IMG/VR virus record: IMGVR_UViG_3300024358_000009
Span: 1 to 64,000 of that record
DNA length: 64,000 nt
Origin: a virus
Reading direction: 5' to 3' (one strand)
Shown: positions 37,553-46,446 of the stretch, piece after piece
Position numbering within the stretch: position 1 is the stretch's first letter
Layout of the letters: each line of letters starts with the position of its first letter
Program-made: the position numbers and the translations under genes
Notes under the pieces: model-generated
Told to the model about the DNA's origin: nothing
The model's database searches: none
Seen by the model: only the letters and a program-made list of their open reading frames with translations

Positions 37553-38214
37553 TGCATGTATATTATAGACTGAGCGATAATAGCTATAAAAAGCCAAAAA
37601 TGTGTGGTAAAGACAAGTGTTTGTCTAATTTCATGCATTTGTTTAAGAAATGTTCTAAAACTTTTTTAGCTGATAATGTTAAAGATGAAGATACATTTTC
37701 TTTGCTAAAAGATGTACCTTATCAAAATACATCTCTTGGAAATGCCGGTTCTTTTATGGCTTGTGTAGAAGACGCTATATCTAGATTTAGCGATGATAAA
37801 GTTGTTTATTTTTTAGAAGACGACTATTTGCATAATGGAAATGTAATAGAGGCATTAGAAGAAGGTTTAAGCATAGCCGAATATGCAACTTTATATGATC
37901 ATCCAGATAAATATAGTCAACTGTACGAATTCGGAGAAATAACTAAGGTTTTAAGAAAGAAGTATCATTGGAAATATACTATATCTACAACAATGACTTT
38001 TGCTACTAAAGTAGGAACTTTAAAAGATGATTATGAATGTTTTTTTAAGTGGACTAGACAGTTTCATCCTTTTGACCATCAAATATTCTTAGATATTAAT
38101 AAGAAGTCGAAAAAACTCGTAAGTTGTATCCCAGGAATGTCTATTCATACAGACTTAACAGTGTATAGTAATATAGATAAGTCGTACATAGACAACTGGG
38201 TGCATCATGTATGA
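37552..38214 (+). CDS. GT-A glycosyltransferase-like protein, 220 aa
   Basis: VVYFLEDDYLHNGNVIEALEE near residue 80 is an EDD metal-binding strand and FHPFDHQIFLDI lies near the acceptor end. The start HVYYRLSDNSYKKPKM is typical of a phage glycosyltransferase group. ATGA-type junction with the previous gene. Confidence 0.75.
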   Translation: MHVYYRLSDNSYKKPKMCGKDKCLSNFMHLFKKCSKTFLADNVKDEDTFSLLKDVPYQNTSLGNAGSFMACVEDAISRFSDDKVVYFLEDDYLHNGNVIEALEEGLSIAEYATLYDHPDKYSQLYEFGEITKVLRKKYHWKYTISTTMTFATKVGTLKDDYECFFKWTRQFHPFDHQIFLDINKKSKKLVSCIPGMSIHTDLTVYSNIDKSYIDNWVHHV

Positions 38215-38380
38215 AGTAATACTTTCTTTTGCGATAGCACTAAGTAAAGATTCTTTCAATTTAATAGAAGACAAAAAAATTTTTATAAAACAAGAAGAAA
38301 TAAAATCAAACAGTCGTGAATGGATTTATGACAGGAACAAAAATACTTGGAAAGTATTTAGAGATAGGTGTTTTACCTGA
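38207..38380 (+). CDS. small hypothetical protein, 57 aa
   Basis: Overlaps the previous end by 8 bases. Hydrophobic start (MYEVILSFAIALS) then a charged part ending NTWKVFRDRCFT. Unknown. Confidence 0.5.
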   Translation: MYEVILSFAIALSKDSFNLIEDKKIFIKQEEIKSNSREWIYDRNKNTWKVFRDRCFT

Positions 38381-38393
38381 AGGTAAGTGAATC

Positions 38394-38756
38394 ATGCGGT
38401 CGCATGAAAAACTAAAAGAAATTTATTTAAAATCTGATATTATAAAAAAATATGATGCCATTGGCATTATAACAATACTTACTATTATAAGTTTGACGAT
38501 ACAAGCAATAAAAATACTAAAGGCTTGTCAATCTCCAAAAGGAGTGGCATTAATTATTAAAGCTGGCGGTCCTTTAGTTCGTTTATTTGTAAGAAGAAAT
38601 ATATATAAATCAATGATAAAGTCTGGTGTTTCTGCTGAAGATGCTAAAATACTATCTGAAAACATGACAGATCTTATACAAGAATTAAGTTTAGAAGAAT
38701 TAGAAGATTTAATCACAATTGTTTTTGAAGAAAATGAAGAGATTGAAAATGAATGA
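38394..38756 (+). CDS. membrane-associated protein, 120 aa
   Basis: One hydrophobic span (AIGIITILTIISLTIQAIKIL) at residues 21-43 and a second weaker one near 52-62, then an acidic helical tail. The ribosome site is weak (GAAGGTAAG). No family. Confidence 0.6.
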   Translation: MRSHEKLKEIYLKSDIIKKYDAIGIITILTIISLTIQAIKILKACQSPKGVALIIKAGGPLVRLFVRRNIYKSMIKSGVSAEDAKILSENMTDLIQELSLEELEDLITIVFEENEEIENE

Positions 38757-38928
38757 TTATTATATTTTTAATAGATATGCACCAGTAAATAAAGTTAGTG
38801 TTAAGTGTTCTTTTTGCAAATTATCTCATTTTATTGATAAAGAAATATTTGAAAAAAAAGAAGAAATAAATTGTGTTCATTGTAATTCTAAATTAACTTT
38901 TTTCTCTAAAGACAATTCTGTAAATTAG
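38749..38928 (+). CDS. zinc-ribbon protein, 59 aa
   Basis: ATG chosen at the overlap; an earlier in-frame start is inside the previous gene. CSFCKLSHF and CVHCNSKLTFF form one four-Cys zinc ribbon. Last gene before the reductase leader. Confidence 0.65.
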   Translation: MNDYYIFNRYAPVNKVSVKCSFCKLSHFIDKEIFEKKEEINCVHCNSKLTFFSKDNSVN

Positions 38929-38954
38929 TTAAGAATTTTCTGATTTCTTAATTG

Positions 38955-38972
38955 CCATCTTTAAAGAGATGG
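38955..38972 (+). promoter_or_regulatory. leader hairpin before ribonucleotide reductase
   Basis: CCATCT-TTAAAG-AGATGG is a perfect 6-bp stem in the 103-base gap (38929-39031) before the reductase. There is no T run, so it is not a terminator, and no cobalamin-riboswitch box is seen. The gap has no other feature I can name. Confidence 0.45.
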
Positions 38973-39031
38973 TGTAAAAATTCCAGTCCAAACTTATTGT
39001 CGAAAACCACATTTAAGGTGAGTGTCTTATC

Positions 39032-41320
39032 ATGTCAACAAAAGAGTTGCAAAAGTATACCGCTGTTTCTAAGTATGCAAGATGGATTGAAAAAGAACAA
39101 CGCAGAGAAACTTGGGAAGAAAGTGTTGATCGTGTTAAAAACATGATGATTGAAGCTTACCCACTTCTTGCAAAAGACATTGAAAAATATTATGGAATGA
39201 TCAAAGATCAAAAAATATTAGGTTCTCAACGAGCTTTGCAGTTTGGCGGAAAACCAATTTTTAAGCATAATGCCAGAATATACAACTGTTCAGCAAGCTA
39301 TTGTGATAGATTACGCTTTTTCCAAGAGTGTTTTTATTTGCTTTTATGCGGTTCTGGTACTGGTTTTAGCGTTCAAAAACATCATGTTGAGCTACTACCG
39401 TCTTTTTCAGAATTAAGGCTTAATAACTCAATTATTAAGCACCAAACCTATATTGTAGAAGATTCTATTGAAGGATGGGCGAACGCTCTCGGTGTCTTGT
39501 TATCATCTTATTTTGAAAAACCTGTTAAAGAATTTGATCAATTTAAAGACATTAATATTCATTTTGATTACTCAAAAATTAGAAAAAAGGGCGAACCTTT
39601 AGGTTTTGGTATAGGCAAAGCTCCTGGCCATGAACCTCTTCAAAAAGCCATTGAAAATATAAAAAACTTACTTGATAGATGCATAGCTGATAAACAATCA
39701 AAATTAAGAACTATTGACGCTTTTGATATAGTTATGCACTCGGCAGACGCTGTTATTAGTGGCGGTGTTCGTAGATCAGCCACTATTGCTCTTTTCTCTG
39801 CTGATGATGAATTGATGATTAATGCAAAAACAGGAGATTGGTTTTTTACTAATCCACAAAGAGGAAGGGCAAACATATCCGCTCTACTTCATCGTAAACA
39901 CACAAGTAAAGAAACTTTTGATAATTTATTTAAAGCAACAAAAGAGTTTGGTGAGCCAGGATTCTTTTGGGCGGATTTGTACGATGCTTTGTGTAATCCT
40001 TGTGTTGAAATTAGTTGGGTAACTAGATCTTATTATAAGAAAGATAGCGATGAACTTAAGCTTGCATTACTTGATTATGATGGTCCAATCACTACAAAAG
40101 AAAATTGCAAAGATGAAATGTCAGATAGCGATGTTGGCCTTTCAGGTTGGGGTTTTTGCAATTTGTCTACTATTAATGGCAAGACTATAACTTCAGTTGA
40201 AGATTTTTACCAAAGATGTGAAGCTGCTTCTTTTATTGGCACTCTTCAAGCCTCTTTTACAAACTTTCCATATCTAGGTAAAGTAACTGAAAATATTGCA
40301 AGAAGAGAGGCGTTGTTGGGCGTTTCTATTAATGGAATGCAGCACCACGCTGATATTTTATTAAATCCAGAAATTCAACAAAATGGTGCAAAAATAGTCA
40401 GACAGACAAATGAGAAGTACGCAAAAATATTAAATATTAATCCAGCAGCTAGAACTACATGCGTAAAACCAGAAGGTAATTCTGCTTGTTTACTTGGTTC
40501 TACTTCCGGCATTCATCCAGATCATAGTAAAAGATATTTTAGAATTGTTCAAGCAAACAAAGGCGAAGCACCTTATCAGTTTTTTAAATCTAAAAATCCA
40601 CAGGCTTGCGAAGAGTCTGTTTGGTCTGCAAACAAGACTGATGATTGCATAAGATTTTGTGTAGATAGTCAAGATGGCACAAAACTTAAGAGTCAAATAA
40701 ATGCAATTAATATGCTGGATACAGTTGTGTCTACATATAATAACTGGGTTGTTCCAGGCAAAAACGATGACCTTTGTGTTAGAAAAGAAATTAATCACAA
40801 TGTTTCAAACACAATTCATGTAGATTCTCATGAGTGGGAAAGTGTTTGCGATTATATTTTTAACAATAGGAATTATTTGGCTGGTATTTCTTTAATAGCT
40901 TCTAGTGGCGACAAAGATTACGAACAAGCTCCTTTTACAGCTGTTTATACATACGAAGAACAAGAAGAGATGTATGGCAAAGAAGCTGTTTCTGTTGCTA
41001 GAGAAATACAAGATAAGTTTTCGGATTATGGTTTTCCATCTTTATGGACTGCTTGCTCTTGTGCTTTAGGATATTTTGATCCGAAAACAGAAAGCGAAAA
41101 AAGTTATAAAAATATAATTATAAATTTTTCTAATTCTCATTTTAATGGTGATATAAAAAAGACTACATATGCTCTTAAAGATTCTTATAACATTGTTCTT
41201 TGGAATTCTTTAAAAGAAAGTTATATTAATGTAGAATATAAAGACATGTATGAAGAAAGTTCTACAATAAATGTTCAAAGCGAACTAGCTTGTGCTGGTG
41301 GTTCTTGCTTAACTCAATAG
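39032..41320 (+). CDS. nrdJ: adenosylcobalamin-dependent ribonucleotide reductase (class II)
   Basis: Reduces ribonucleotides to deoxyribonucleotides with coenzyme B12. The 762-residue length and lack of a partner gene fit the monomeric triphosphate-reducing type. Seen: IYNCSASYC (Cys86, first redox Cys), LCGSGTGFSV, GGVRRSA, NPCVEI (Cys324 and Glu326), GFCNLSTING (Cys376) and the terminal ACAGGSCLTQ with the CxxxxC shuttle pair (Cys754/759). About 40 extra residues lie between NPCVEI and GFCNLS, where the usual distance is about 11, an odd insertion near the active site. Cofactor supply could come from the adenosyltransferase at 19868. Confidence 0.95.
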   Translation: MSTKELQKYTAVSKYARWIEKEQRRETWEESVDRVKNMMIEAYPLLAKDIEKYYGMIKDQKILGSQRALQFGGKPIFKHNARIYNCSASYCDRLRFFQECFYLLLCGSGTGFSVQKHHVELLPSFSELRLNNSIIKHQTYIVEDSIEGWANALGVLLSSYFEKPVKEFDQFKDINIHFDYSKIRKKGEPLGFGIGKAPGHEPLQKAIENIKNLLDRCIADKQSKLRTIDAFDIVMHSADAVISGGVRRSATIALFSADDELMINAKTGDWFFTNPQRGRANISALLHRKHTSKETFDNLFKATKEFGEPGFFWADLYDALCNPCVEISWVTRSYYKKDSDELKLALLDYDGPITTKENCKDEMSDSDVGLSGWGFCNLSTINGKTITSVEDFYQRCEAASFIGTLQASFTNFPYLGKVTENIARREALLGVSINGMQHHADILLNPEIQQNGAKIVRQTNEKYAKILNINPAARTTCVKPEGNSACLLGSTSGIHPDHSKRYFRIVQANKGEAPYQFFKSKNPQACEESVWSANKTDDCIRFCVDSQDGTKLKSQINAINMLDTVVSTYNNWVVPGKNDDLCVRKEINHNVSNTIHVDSHEWESVCDYIFNNRNYLAGISLIASSGDKDYEQAPFTAVYTYEEQEEMYGKEAVSVAREIQDKFSDYGFPSLWTACSCALGYFDPKTESEKSYKNIIINFSNSHFNGDIKKTTYALKDSYNIVLWNSLKESYINVEYKDMYEESSTINVQSELACAGGSCLTQ

Positions 41321-41330
41321 AAAGATAATT

Positions 41331-42353
41331 ATGGACATTAAACAATCGATTAGAAATGATCTTAGAAAATGGAAAATAGAACAAGCCCAAATAGATCCAT
41401 TTGGATATTGTAATGCAAAATGCTGGTTTTGTCCTGTTAGATATTCTCCAAATCCATCTGAAGGAAAAGTTCAGATGCCGATTGAATTATTTGAAAAAAT
41501 AATCTTGGAAATAATATCAGAAAGATCAAGGCCAGACGGAATAATCTCTCCAAAGTTTAATGGTTTATATACAGCACATTACAACGAAGTGTTGTTGTAT
41601 AAACATTTTGAGCAAATGTTAGATATTTTAAGCAGACATAATTTATACACAATGATTTTGTCAAATGGTATAAATTTAACTCCAAACAAAACAGATATAA
41701 TCAAAAAATACCAAAGAATAATTAGCGGTATATGTTTAAACATACCAGCTTTTGAGCCTGATCTATGGGAAAAAAGATCTGGTATTAATAAAGAGAAGTT
41801 TCCACAACTATTAGAGAATATAAATTACGCAAGAGAAAATTTAAAAAATATGGTTACTAACAAAGCTTTTTCTATTCAAATAAATGGTATAGATGAAACA
41901 AGTAAATTTCAAAATAATGGATGGCTTGAGATTGGGTTTGATGCACCTGATTTTAGACCAAACGAAAATGAAGAACAACTTAGATTGGCACAAAGACTTT
42001 TTCCAGAAGTAAACTCTTTTAAAGTTCCTCATTTAATTGATCGTGCCGGAAAATTACATCAGCTAGGAATTATTTCTAATAAAAAGGCTATAGACAGACA
42101 TTTAAAAAAGAAGCGTGTAGTTGGATGTTTTCATGGTGGTGAAATAGGCGGAAGACCATTTGGTTATTTGCATGTAAACGCTGCTGGAAATTTATTTTTA
42201 TGTTGTCATGATTATGATTTTGATACAGTTTTCGGAAATTTAAATGAAAATTCTATGAGAGAAATATGGTTCTCTGAAAGACATGTTGATGTAATTGAAA
42301 ATTCGTTTAATAAGTTTTGTACCAATTGTGCTTCATCAAAATGGTCGGAGTAG
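41331..42353 (+). CDS. radical SAM protein with SPASM-like tail
   Basis: CNAKCWFCP at residues 24-32 is the CxxxCxxC [4Fe-4S] motif. The C-terminal GCFHGG, LHVNAAGNLFLCCHDY, and FGNLNENSMREIWF with FCTNCASS resemble a SPASM/twitch auxiliary cluster domain. Such enzymes do radical modification of peptides or sugars. It begins 10 bases after the reductase and is probably co-transcribed. The substrate is unknown. Confidence 0.88.
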   Translation: MDIKQSIRNDLRKWKIEQAQIDPFGYCNAKCWFCPVRYSPNPSEGKVQMPIELFEKIILEIISERSRPDGIISPKFNGLYTAHYNEVLLYKHFEQMLDILSRHNLYTMILSNGINLTPNKTDIIKKYQRIISGICLNIPAFEPDLWEKRSGINKEKFPQLLENINYARENLKNMVTNKAFSIQINGIDETSKFQNNGWLEIGFDAPDFRPNENEEQLRLAQRLFPEVNSFKVPHLIDRAGKLHQLGIISNKKAIDRHLKKKRVVGCFHGGEIGGRPFGYLHVNAAGNLFLCCHDYDFDTVFGNLNENSMREIWFSERHVDVIENSFNKFCTNCASSKWSE

Positions 42354-42356
42354 TTT

Positions 42357-42593
42357 ATGGAAAAATCATTTTCTATTGGCGATATAGTAGTTTTAAAATC
42401 TGGTGGATTGCCAATGACTGTATTAAATATACATCCTGAATCTCAAGAAGTTTTGGTTGCTTATTTTGATTTGGATGGTAATGTTATGCGTGATGGTTTT
42501 CCTCCAGAATCAATTGAATTAAGCGAAACACGATGGGATATAAATTTTTGTGTTGATGTAGATCAAGATGAAGATGAAAATGAGTGGGAATAA
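42357..42593 (+). CDS. DUF2158-like small protein, 78 aa
   Basis: SIGDIVVLKSGGLPMTVLNI then VAYFDLDGNVMRDGFPPESIEL is the DUF2158/YodC pattern (GD.V.LKSGG..MTV...W.....F.PE.L). A small SH3-like fold of unknown role, with an acidic tail added here. Confidence 0.8.
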   Translation: MEKSFSIGDIVVLKSGGLPMTVLNIHPESQEVLVAYFDLDGNVMRDGFPPESIELSETRWDINFCVDVDQDEDENEWE

Positions 42594-42595
42594 AT

Positions 42596-42976
42596 ATGCC
42601 TACATATGAATATAAATGCGATGCTTGTCAACACTCTTTTGAAATAGAACAAAGCATTCATTCAAAACATAAAAAAACATGCCCTAAATGCAAGAAGAAG
42701 AAATTATATCAAGTATTTGGAACTCCCTATGTTTATTGTTATAATGTTACTACAATAGGACAATGGGCAGAAAAAAACGCAAAAACCAAAGGAAAAGGAA
42801 AAGACCAAAAATCAATGCGAGAAAAAATCGCAGACGCTGGAATACAAAAAAAAGAAAGCGTAGGAAATAAACCTTGGTGGAGATCTGGTGAAGTTAAAGG
42901 ATTGCAAAAAATGGATAAGCCATTAGATTTAAAAAAAGTTAAAGATACAAAAAAATATATAGAGGAAGGAAAATGA
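42596..42976 (+). CDS. FmdB-type zinc ribbon protein, 126 aa
   Basis: MPTYEYKCDACQHSFEIEQS and CPKCKKKKLYQVFG are the FmdB family regulatory zinc ribbon. Start is this MPTYEY ATG; an earlier in-frame codon overlaps the previous gene. The C-terminus is a long Lys-rich tail. Family members are proposed regulators but lack clear function. Confidence 0.85.
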   Translation: MPTYEYKCDACQHSFEIEQSIHSKHKKTCPKCKKKKLYQVFGTPYVYCYNVTTIGQWAEKNAKTKGKGKDQKSMREKIADAGIQKKESVGNKPWWRSGEVKGLQKMDKPLDLKKVKDTKKYIEEGK

Positions 42977-43215
42977 ATAACAATCCATTTAAAATGCCAA
43001 AACCAGAAAGTGATCCAACCAAACCACATACAGCTATGATTATTGTTTATTATTCAACACATCAAAAAGATGAACAAAATAGAGTTAGTGGAATTCCTAT
43101 AGAATATCAACACAAAGAATTTTATATTAACGCAGAAGATAAGTCTATTTGTGATAGAAAAGTTGGCGAACTACTAGAAATGATTGGTGGACTATGCTCA
43201 AAAGAACCGAAATAA
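42973..43215 (+). CDS. small hypothetical protein, 80 aa
   Basis: ATGA overlap with the FmdB-type gene. Contains a beta-rich middle (HTAMIIVYYSTHQ, YQHKEFYIN) and a C-terminal helix. No family recognised. Confidence 0.65.
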   Translation: MNNNPFKMPKPESDPTKPHTAMIIVYYSTHQKDEQNRVSGIPIEYQHKEFYINAEDKSICDRKVGELLEMIGGLCSKEPK

Positions 43216-43523
43216 ATATTGGGTCAGAACCAGTACTAAGTGACAATGGACATGTATATTTAAGCTGCTCTTCTTGCAATAAGAAGTTAGTAGATTTATT
43301 TATTGTTAAAAAAGACGACACCTTGAATTGGAAAACAGTAGCAAAATGTTGTTACTGTGGCGATAAATCTTTTATTACAGAAGTAAGCGGTATGTTTAGA
43401 CCTTGTGGAATAATGGAAATATCAGAAAAAGATCCAGACGAATCAAAAATGATAACAGAATTAACAAATGTAAAAACAGAAAATGACATAATTGTTTTTT
43501 ATACAGTAAAGGCTAAAAAATGA
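43194..43523 (+). CDS. zinc-ribbon phage protein, 109 aa
   Basis: LSCSSCNKKLVDL and AKCCYCGDKSFITEVSGMF form a zinc ribbon common in a phage protein group (CxxCG.xSF....G). Beta-rich tail. Overlaps both neighbours. Confidence 0.7.
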   Translation: MLKRTEINIGSEPVLSDNGHVYLSCSSCNKKLVDLFIVKKDDTLNWKTVAKCCYCGDKSFITEVSGMFRPCGIMEISEKDPDESKMITELTNVKTENDIIVFYTVKAKK

Positions 43524-43864
43524 ACGAAGAATATATAGATCACAAAACAAATGTTACTGGTGTTAACTTTGAAAATAAAGAAGTTAATCCACAAGATTGG
43601 TCTTGTGTTGCTAAAGTATCTACAACTGAACCAAGTAATCTAACAAGATTCTTTATTCGTGTTTGCACAGACGGACCAGATAATGGTTTGTTTTATAATC
43701 CTTTAGTGCATCCACAATCAGATTTAAAAAGATTTGATGCTTTTAAGGGCAGAAAGAGATTTGATTTCAAATCAGTTAATAAAGAATCTTACGACTTATA
43801 CCTAGACTTCTTACAAACTAAAAATCCAAGTTTGTTAAAAAACGCAGAAAGGATGAGTGTTTAA
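43520..43864 (+). CDS. conserved hypothetical protein, 114 aa
   Basis: RFFIRVCTDGPDNGLFYNPL, then FKGRKRFDFKSVNKESYDLY suggests a compact fold related to phage replication-region proteins of unknown function. ATGA overlap upstream. Confidence 0.65.
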   Translation: MNEEYIDHKTNVTGVNFENKEVNPQDWSCVAKVSTTEPSNLTRFFIRVCTDGPDNGLFYNPLVHPQSDLKRFDAFKGRKRFDFKSVNKESYDLYLDFLQTKNPSLLKNAERMSV

Positions 43865-44157
43865 TGGCTAAGAAAAAAAGTTTACAATTAAATGATGTGC
43901 AAAAAATTATCATAGAAAAGTGTTGTGATCAACTAACATTAGAACAACTTTCAGAAGTATTTAATTTTCATCCAGATGTTATAAAAGATTTTTATGATAA
44001 ATCGAATAAGAAGAAAAGTCTTAAATTTGATGAAAAAAATGGATCTGTTTCTATGACACAGGCACAATCTATGAATGACGATGCAATAAAGCATGAAAAT
44101 CATAGCATTTTTAATTCGCCTAAATACAAAGATTGCATTCACAGGACTGATCAATGA
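43864..44157 (+). CDS. hypothetical protein, 97 aa
   Basis: TAATG junction. The N-terminal helix-turn-helix-like part (LNDVQKIIIEKCCDQLTLEQ then LSEVFNFHPDVI) looks like sigma- or TrfA-type recognition of DNA; the C-terminal part is low complexity. Possible small DNA-binding protein. Confidence 0.55.
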   Translation: MAKKKSLQLNDVQKIIIEKCCDQLTLEQLSEVFNFHPDVIKDFYDKSNKKKSLKFDEKNGSVSMTQAQSMNDDAIKHENHSIFNSPKYKDCIHRTDQ

Positions 44158-44600
44158 TAACATTTGTAGAAGATGATTACATACAGCACCAAAACATTGT
44201 AAGTGCTCAATGGATAGCTGAATTAAGCGATGGAACTACAGTTTATCAAGATGATGGACATCCAGAAAGAAGCAATCAATCATCTTGGTTAAGACTTTCA
44301 ATGTATTTAAAGCAAACTAGATTAAATATAGTTTCTTTAAAACTAAGATACAGATCAAATATAGCAGACACATTACCAAAAAATGCTGAAGGTTATTTTT
44401 TTTCTAATATGATGTACTCTGTATTTGGATCTCATAGTGGAAGCTGTTATGTAATTGGTTATAAAGATGGCAATATAATTAAAACAGAAGACTGGCTTGT
44501 GCCGAACTTGACTTTGTTAAAAACAGATCAAAGAGAACTTATATTTAATGATTTTTTAATAGTGAATAATCATGGAAGACCAATACAACAAGAGAACTGA
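44154..44600 (+). CDS. conserved hypothetical protein, 148 aa
   Basis: QWIAELSDGTTVYQDDGHPE, then SSWLRLSMYLKQTRLNI and GSCYVIGYKDG are conserved in phage proteins of unknown function. Overlaps both neighbours, so it is part of the replication operon. Confidence 0.7.
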   Translation: MITFVEDDYIQHQNIVSAQWIAELSDGTTVYQDDGHPERSNQSSWLRLSMYLKQTRLNIVSLKLRYRSNIADTLPKNAEGYFFSNMMYSVFGSHSGSCYVIGYKDGNIIKTEDWLVPNLTLLKTDQRELIFNDFLIVNNHGRPIQQEN

Positions 44601-45012
44601 AAAAAGATCATTTGAATCAAGATTTGGTGGCGGTTGGATTTCTGCTGCACAATATCTAGCAGAAACAATGTGTGCGAGAAACGCAAAGTTTAACCGCACA
44701 GAATTACCACCAAGATTTTGGAATGATAAACCTTGGAAAAGTTATTATCTTTATCAGATAAAGCTTGCTAATTCTTTGTTGAAGAACTACTCTCATCAAA
44801 TAATTTTTCAGGCATTGAGAACGCCAAATGGCGTAAAAGTTATATCATTAAAATCTCCATACTTGAAAAGGGAAATACAATTCATAGAAAAGAAAAATAG
44901 CCAACAGCAAATAACCAAAACAGAAGCTTCTGAAATGGAACAGAAATCAACTTTTGTGCAAAAGAAATCTCTTAAAAGAAAGCTAGAGGAATTAGATGGC
45001 AAAGAAGAGTGA
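44572..45012 (+). CDS. conserved replication-region protein, 146 aa
   Basis: AAQYLAETMCARNA, PPRFWNDKPWKSYYLYQIK and ANSLLKNYSHQIIFQALRT match a protein near phage recombination genes of unknown function. The C-terminus is basic and helical. It overlaps RecA by 17 bases. Confidence 0.7.
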   Translation: MEDQYNKRTEKRSFESRFGGGWISAAQYLAETMCARNAKFNRTELPPRFWNDKPWKSYYLYQIKLANSLLKNYSHQIIFQALRTPNGVKVISLKSPYLKREIQFIEKKNSQQQITKTEASEMEQKSTFVQKKSLKRKLEELDGKEE

Positions 45013-46048
45013 AAAAATAGATAGCAAAAGCGAAGACTATCTTGAAAGAGTAATGGCCGAAGTTAATAAGCAATATGCTGATGGAGTGGCTATTACTGCT
45101 GACAATTTATTAGATAATCCACCAGAAGTTGTTCCTGTAAGTCCTGCATTGGATTTAGGGCTACACGGAGGAATTCCAGAAGGTTCTTGGGTTACATGCA
45201 GTGGTCATCCAAAAACAGGCAAGACTCTAACCTCGTTATCTTTTGCTGCTGAATGTCAAAAACAAGGAAGGCATGTTTATTATTTAAATATTGAAGGCCG
45301 TTTAAAGTCCATGAACATTCATGGAATTGATGGTTTAGACCCAAAGAAATTAACTATATACCGTTCTGTTCCTGAGAAGATTCTTACGGCCAAAGATTAT
45401 TTAAATCTTGCCATGAAAGCCATTCAGACACATCCAAGATCATTGATTATCATTGACTCTGTAAGTTCGCTTTGTGATGAACGAGAAATGGATGAAGGTA
45501 TTGGTTATGAAAATCGTGGTTCTGGAAATAAAATGTTTGCTGGTTTTTGTAGACAGGCATCAAATTTAGTTCCGATTCAAAAAGTTATAGTCTGGTCTAT
45601 TATGCACTTGACTCAAAACCAAGGTATGTTTGGTGGATTTATAGAAAAAGGATCAAGAGCATTGCAATATCAAGCAGATGTACAATTGAGGGTGAAATAC
45701 GATAAAGCTTGGAATGTAAATCAAGAAGGCAAAGAAGTTCAAATTGGTCAGCAAGTACATTGGCTAATTGAATCTTGTGCTTTAGGATCTCCAGGCATGG
45801 AGATAGACAGTTATATTAGATATGGTGTTGGCATTGATAAAACATTTGAAATCATAAATTTAGGCATGGAACTTGGGCTTATAATCAAGTCTGGTGCTTG
45901 GATGAATATGGACTTCTTAAAAAGACATATTAAAGAAGATGAAATACCAAAAGTTCAAGGTGCTGAAAAACTTTACAAGTTGTTAAAAGAAAAGCCAGAG
46001 TGGCTATCTCTTTTGCAAAAAGAAATCAATGACATACTAAGACCATGA
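44996..46048 (+). CDS. recA: RecA/UvsX-family recombinase
   Basis: ATP-driven strand exchange on ssDNA. Walker A GHPKTGKT at residues 70-77, an ALDLGLHGGIPEGSWVTCSG RecA-type start of the ATPase core, RSLIIIDSVSSLCD as Walker B, and a MHLTQNQGMFGGF L2-like segment. 350 residues. It lacks the long C-terminal tail of RecA, as in UvsX. The start of the replication and recombination block. Confidence 0.9.
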   Translation: MAKKSEKIDSKSEDYLERVMAEVNKQYADGVAITADNLLDNPPEVVPVSPALDLGLHGGIPEGSWVTCSGHPKTGKTLTSLSFAAECQKQGRHVYYLNIEGRLKSMNIHGIDGLDPKKLTIYRSVPEKILTAKDYLNLAMKAIQTHPRSLIIIDSVSSLCDEREMDEGIGYENRGSGNKMFAGFCRQASNLVPIQKVIVWSIMHLTQNQGMFGGFIEKGSRALQYQADVQLRVKYDKAWNVNQEGKEVQIGQQVHWLIESCALGSPGMEIDSYIRYGVGIDKTFEIINLGMELGLIIKSGAWMNMDFLKRHIKEDEIPKVQGAEKLYKLLKEKPEWLSLLQKEINDILRP

Positions 46049-46446
46049 AAGTAATTGGACTAGATGGCAAAGAATATTCTTGGTCTATATGGGGAAAATC
46101 TTCTGATTCTCAGCAAAAATCTTCCTATCATTTAAAGGCAAGAGATTTGTTAAAAAAGCTTTTTCCTATAGATAGAATTTTAGAAGAAGTATATTTGCCG
46201 GGCTGTGATAGTTTATATGCCGACTTCTTTCTTCCTTTACGGAAGTTAATAGTTGAGGTTCATGGAGAACAACACTATAAATACATACCATTTTTTCATG
46301 GTAATAAATTAAACTTTGCTAAGTCTCAACTAAGAGATAGAAATAAAAAGCTTTTTTGTGAACAGAATGGAATTAAATATATAGATTTACCATACGAAGA
46401 GAGCGAAGATGAGTGGAGAAACAGAATTTTGGAACATAAACTGTAA
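46045..46446 (+). CDS. VSR/DUF559-like endonuclease
   Basis: YADFFLPLRKLIVEVHGEQH (D, E-x-HG site) and LRDRNKKLFCEQNGIKYIDL follow the VSR/PD-(D/E)XK layout of DUF559 and phage recombination endonucleases. 133 residues. It likely nicks DNA during repair or recombination, being coupled to RecA by ATGA. Confidence 0.75.
   Translation: MKVIGLDGKEYSWSIWGKSSDSQQKSSYHLKARDLLKKLFPIDRILEEVYLPGCDSLYADFFLPLRKLIVEVHGEQHYKYIPFFHGNKLNFAKSQLRDRNKKLFCEQNGIKYIDLPYEESEDEWRNRILEHKL

Noticed and set aside
38929-39031. Adenosylcobalamin riboswitch before the class II reductase
   Set aside because: The gap is only about 100 bases and shows no B12 box, just one 6-bp hairpin. Too short for the known class.
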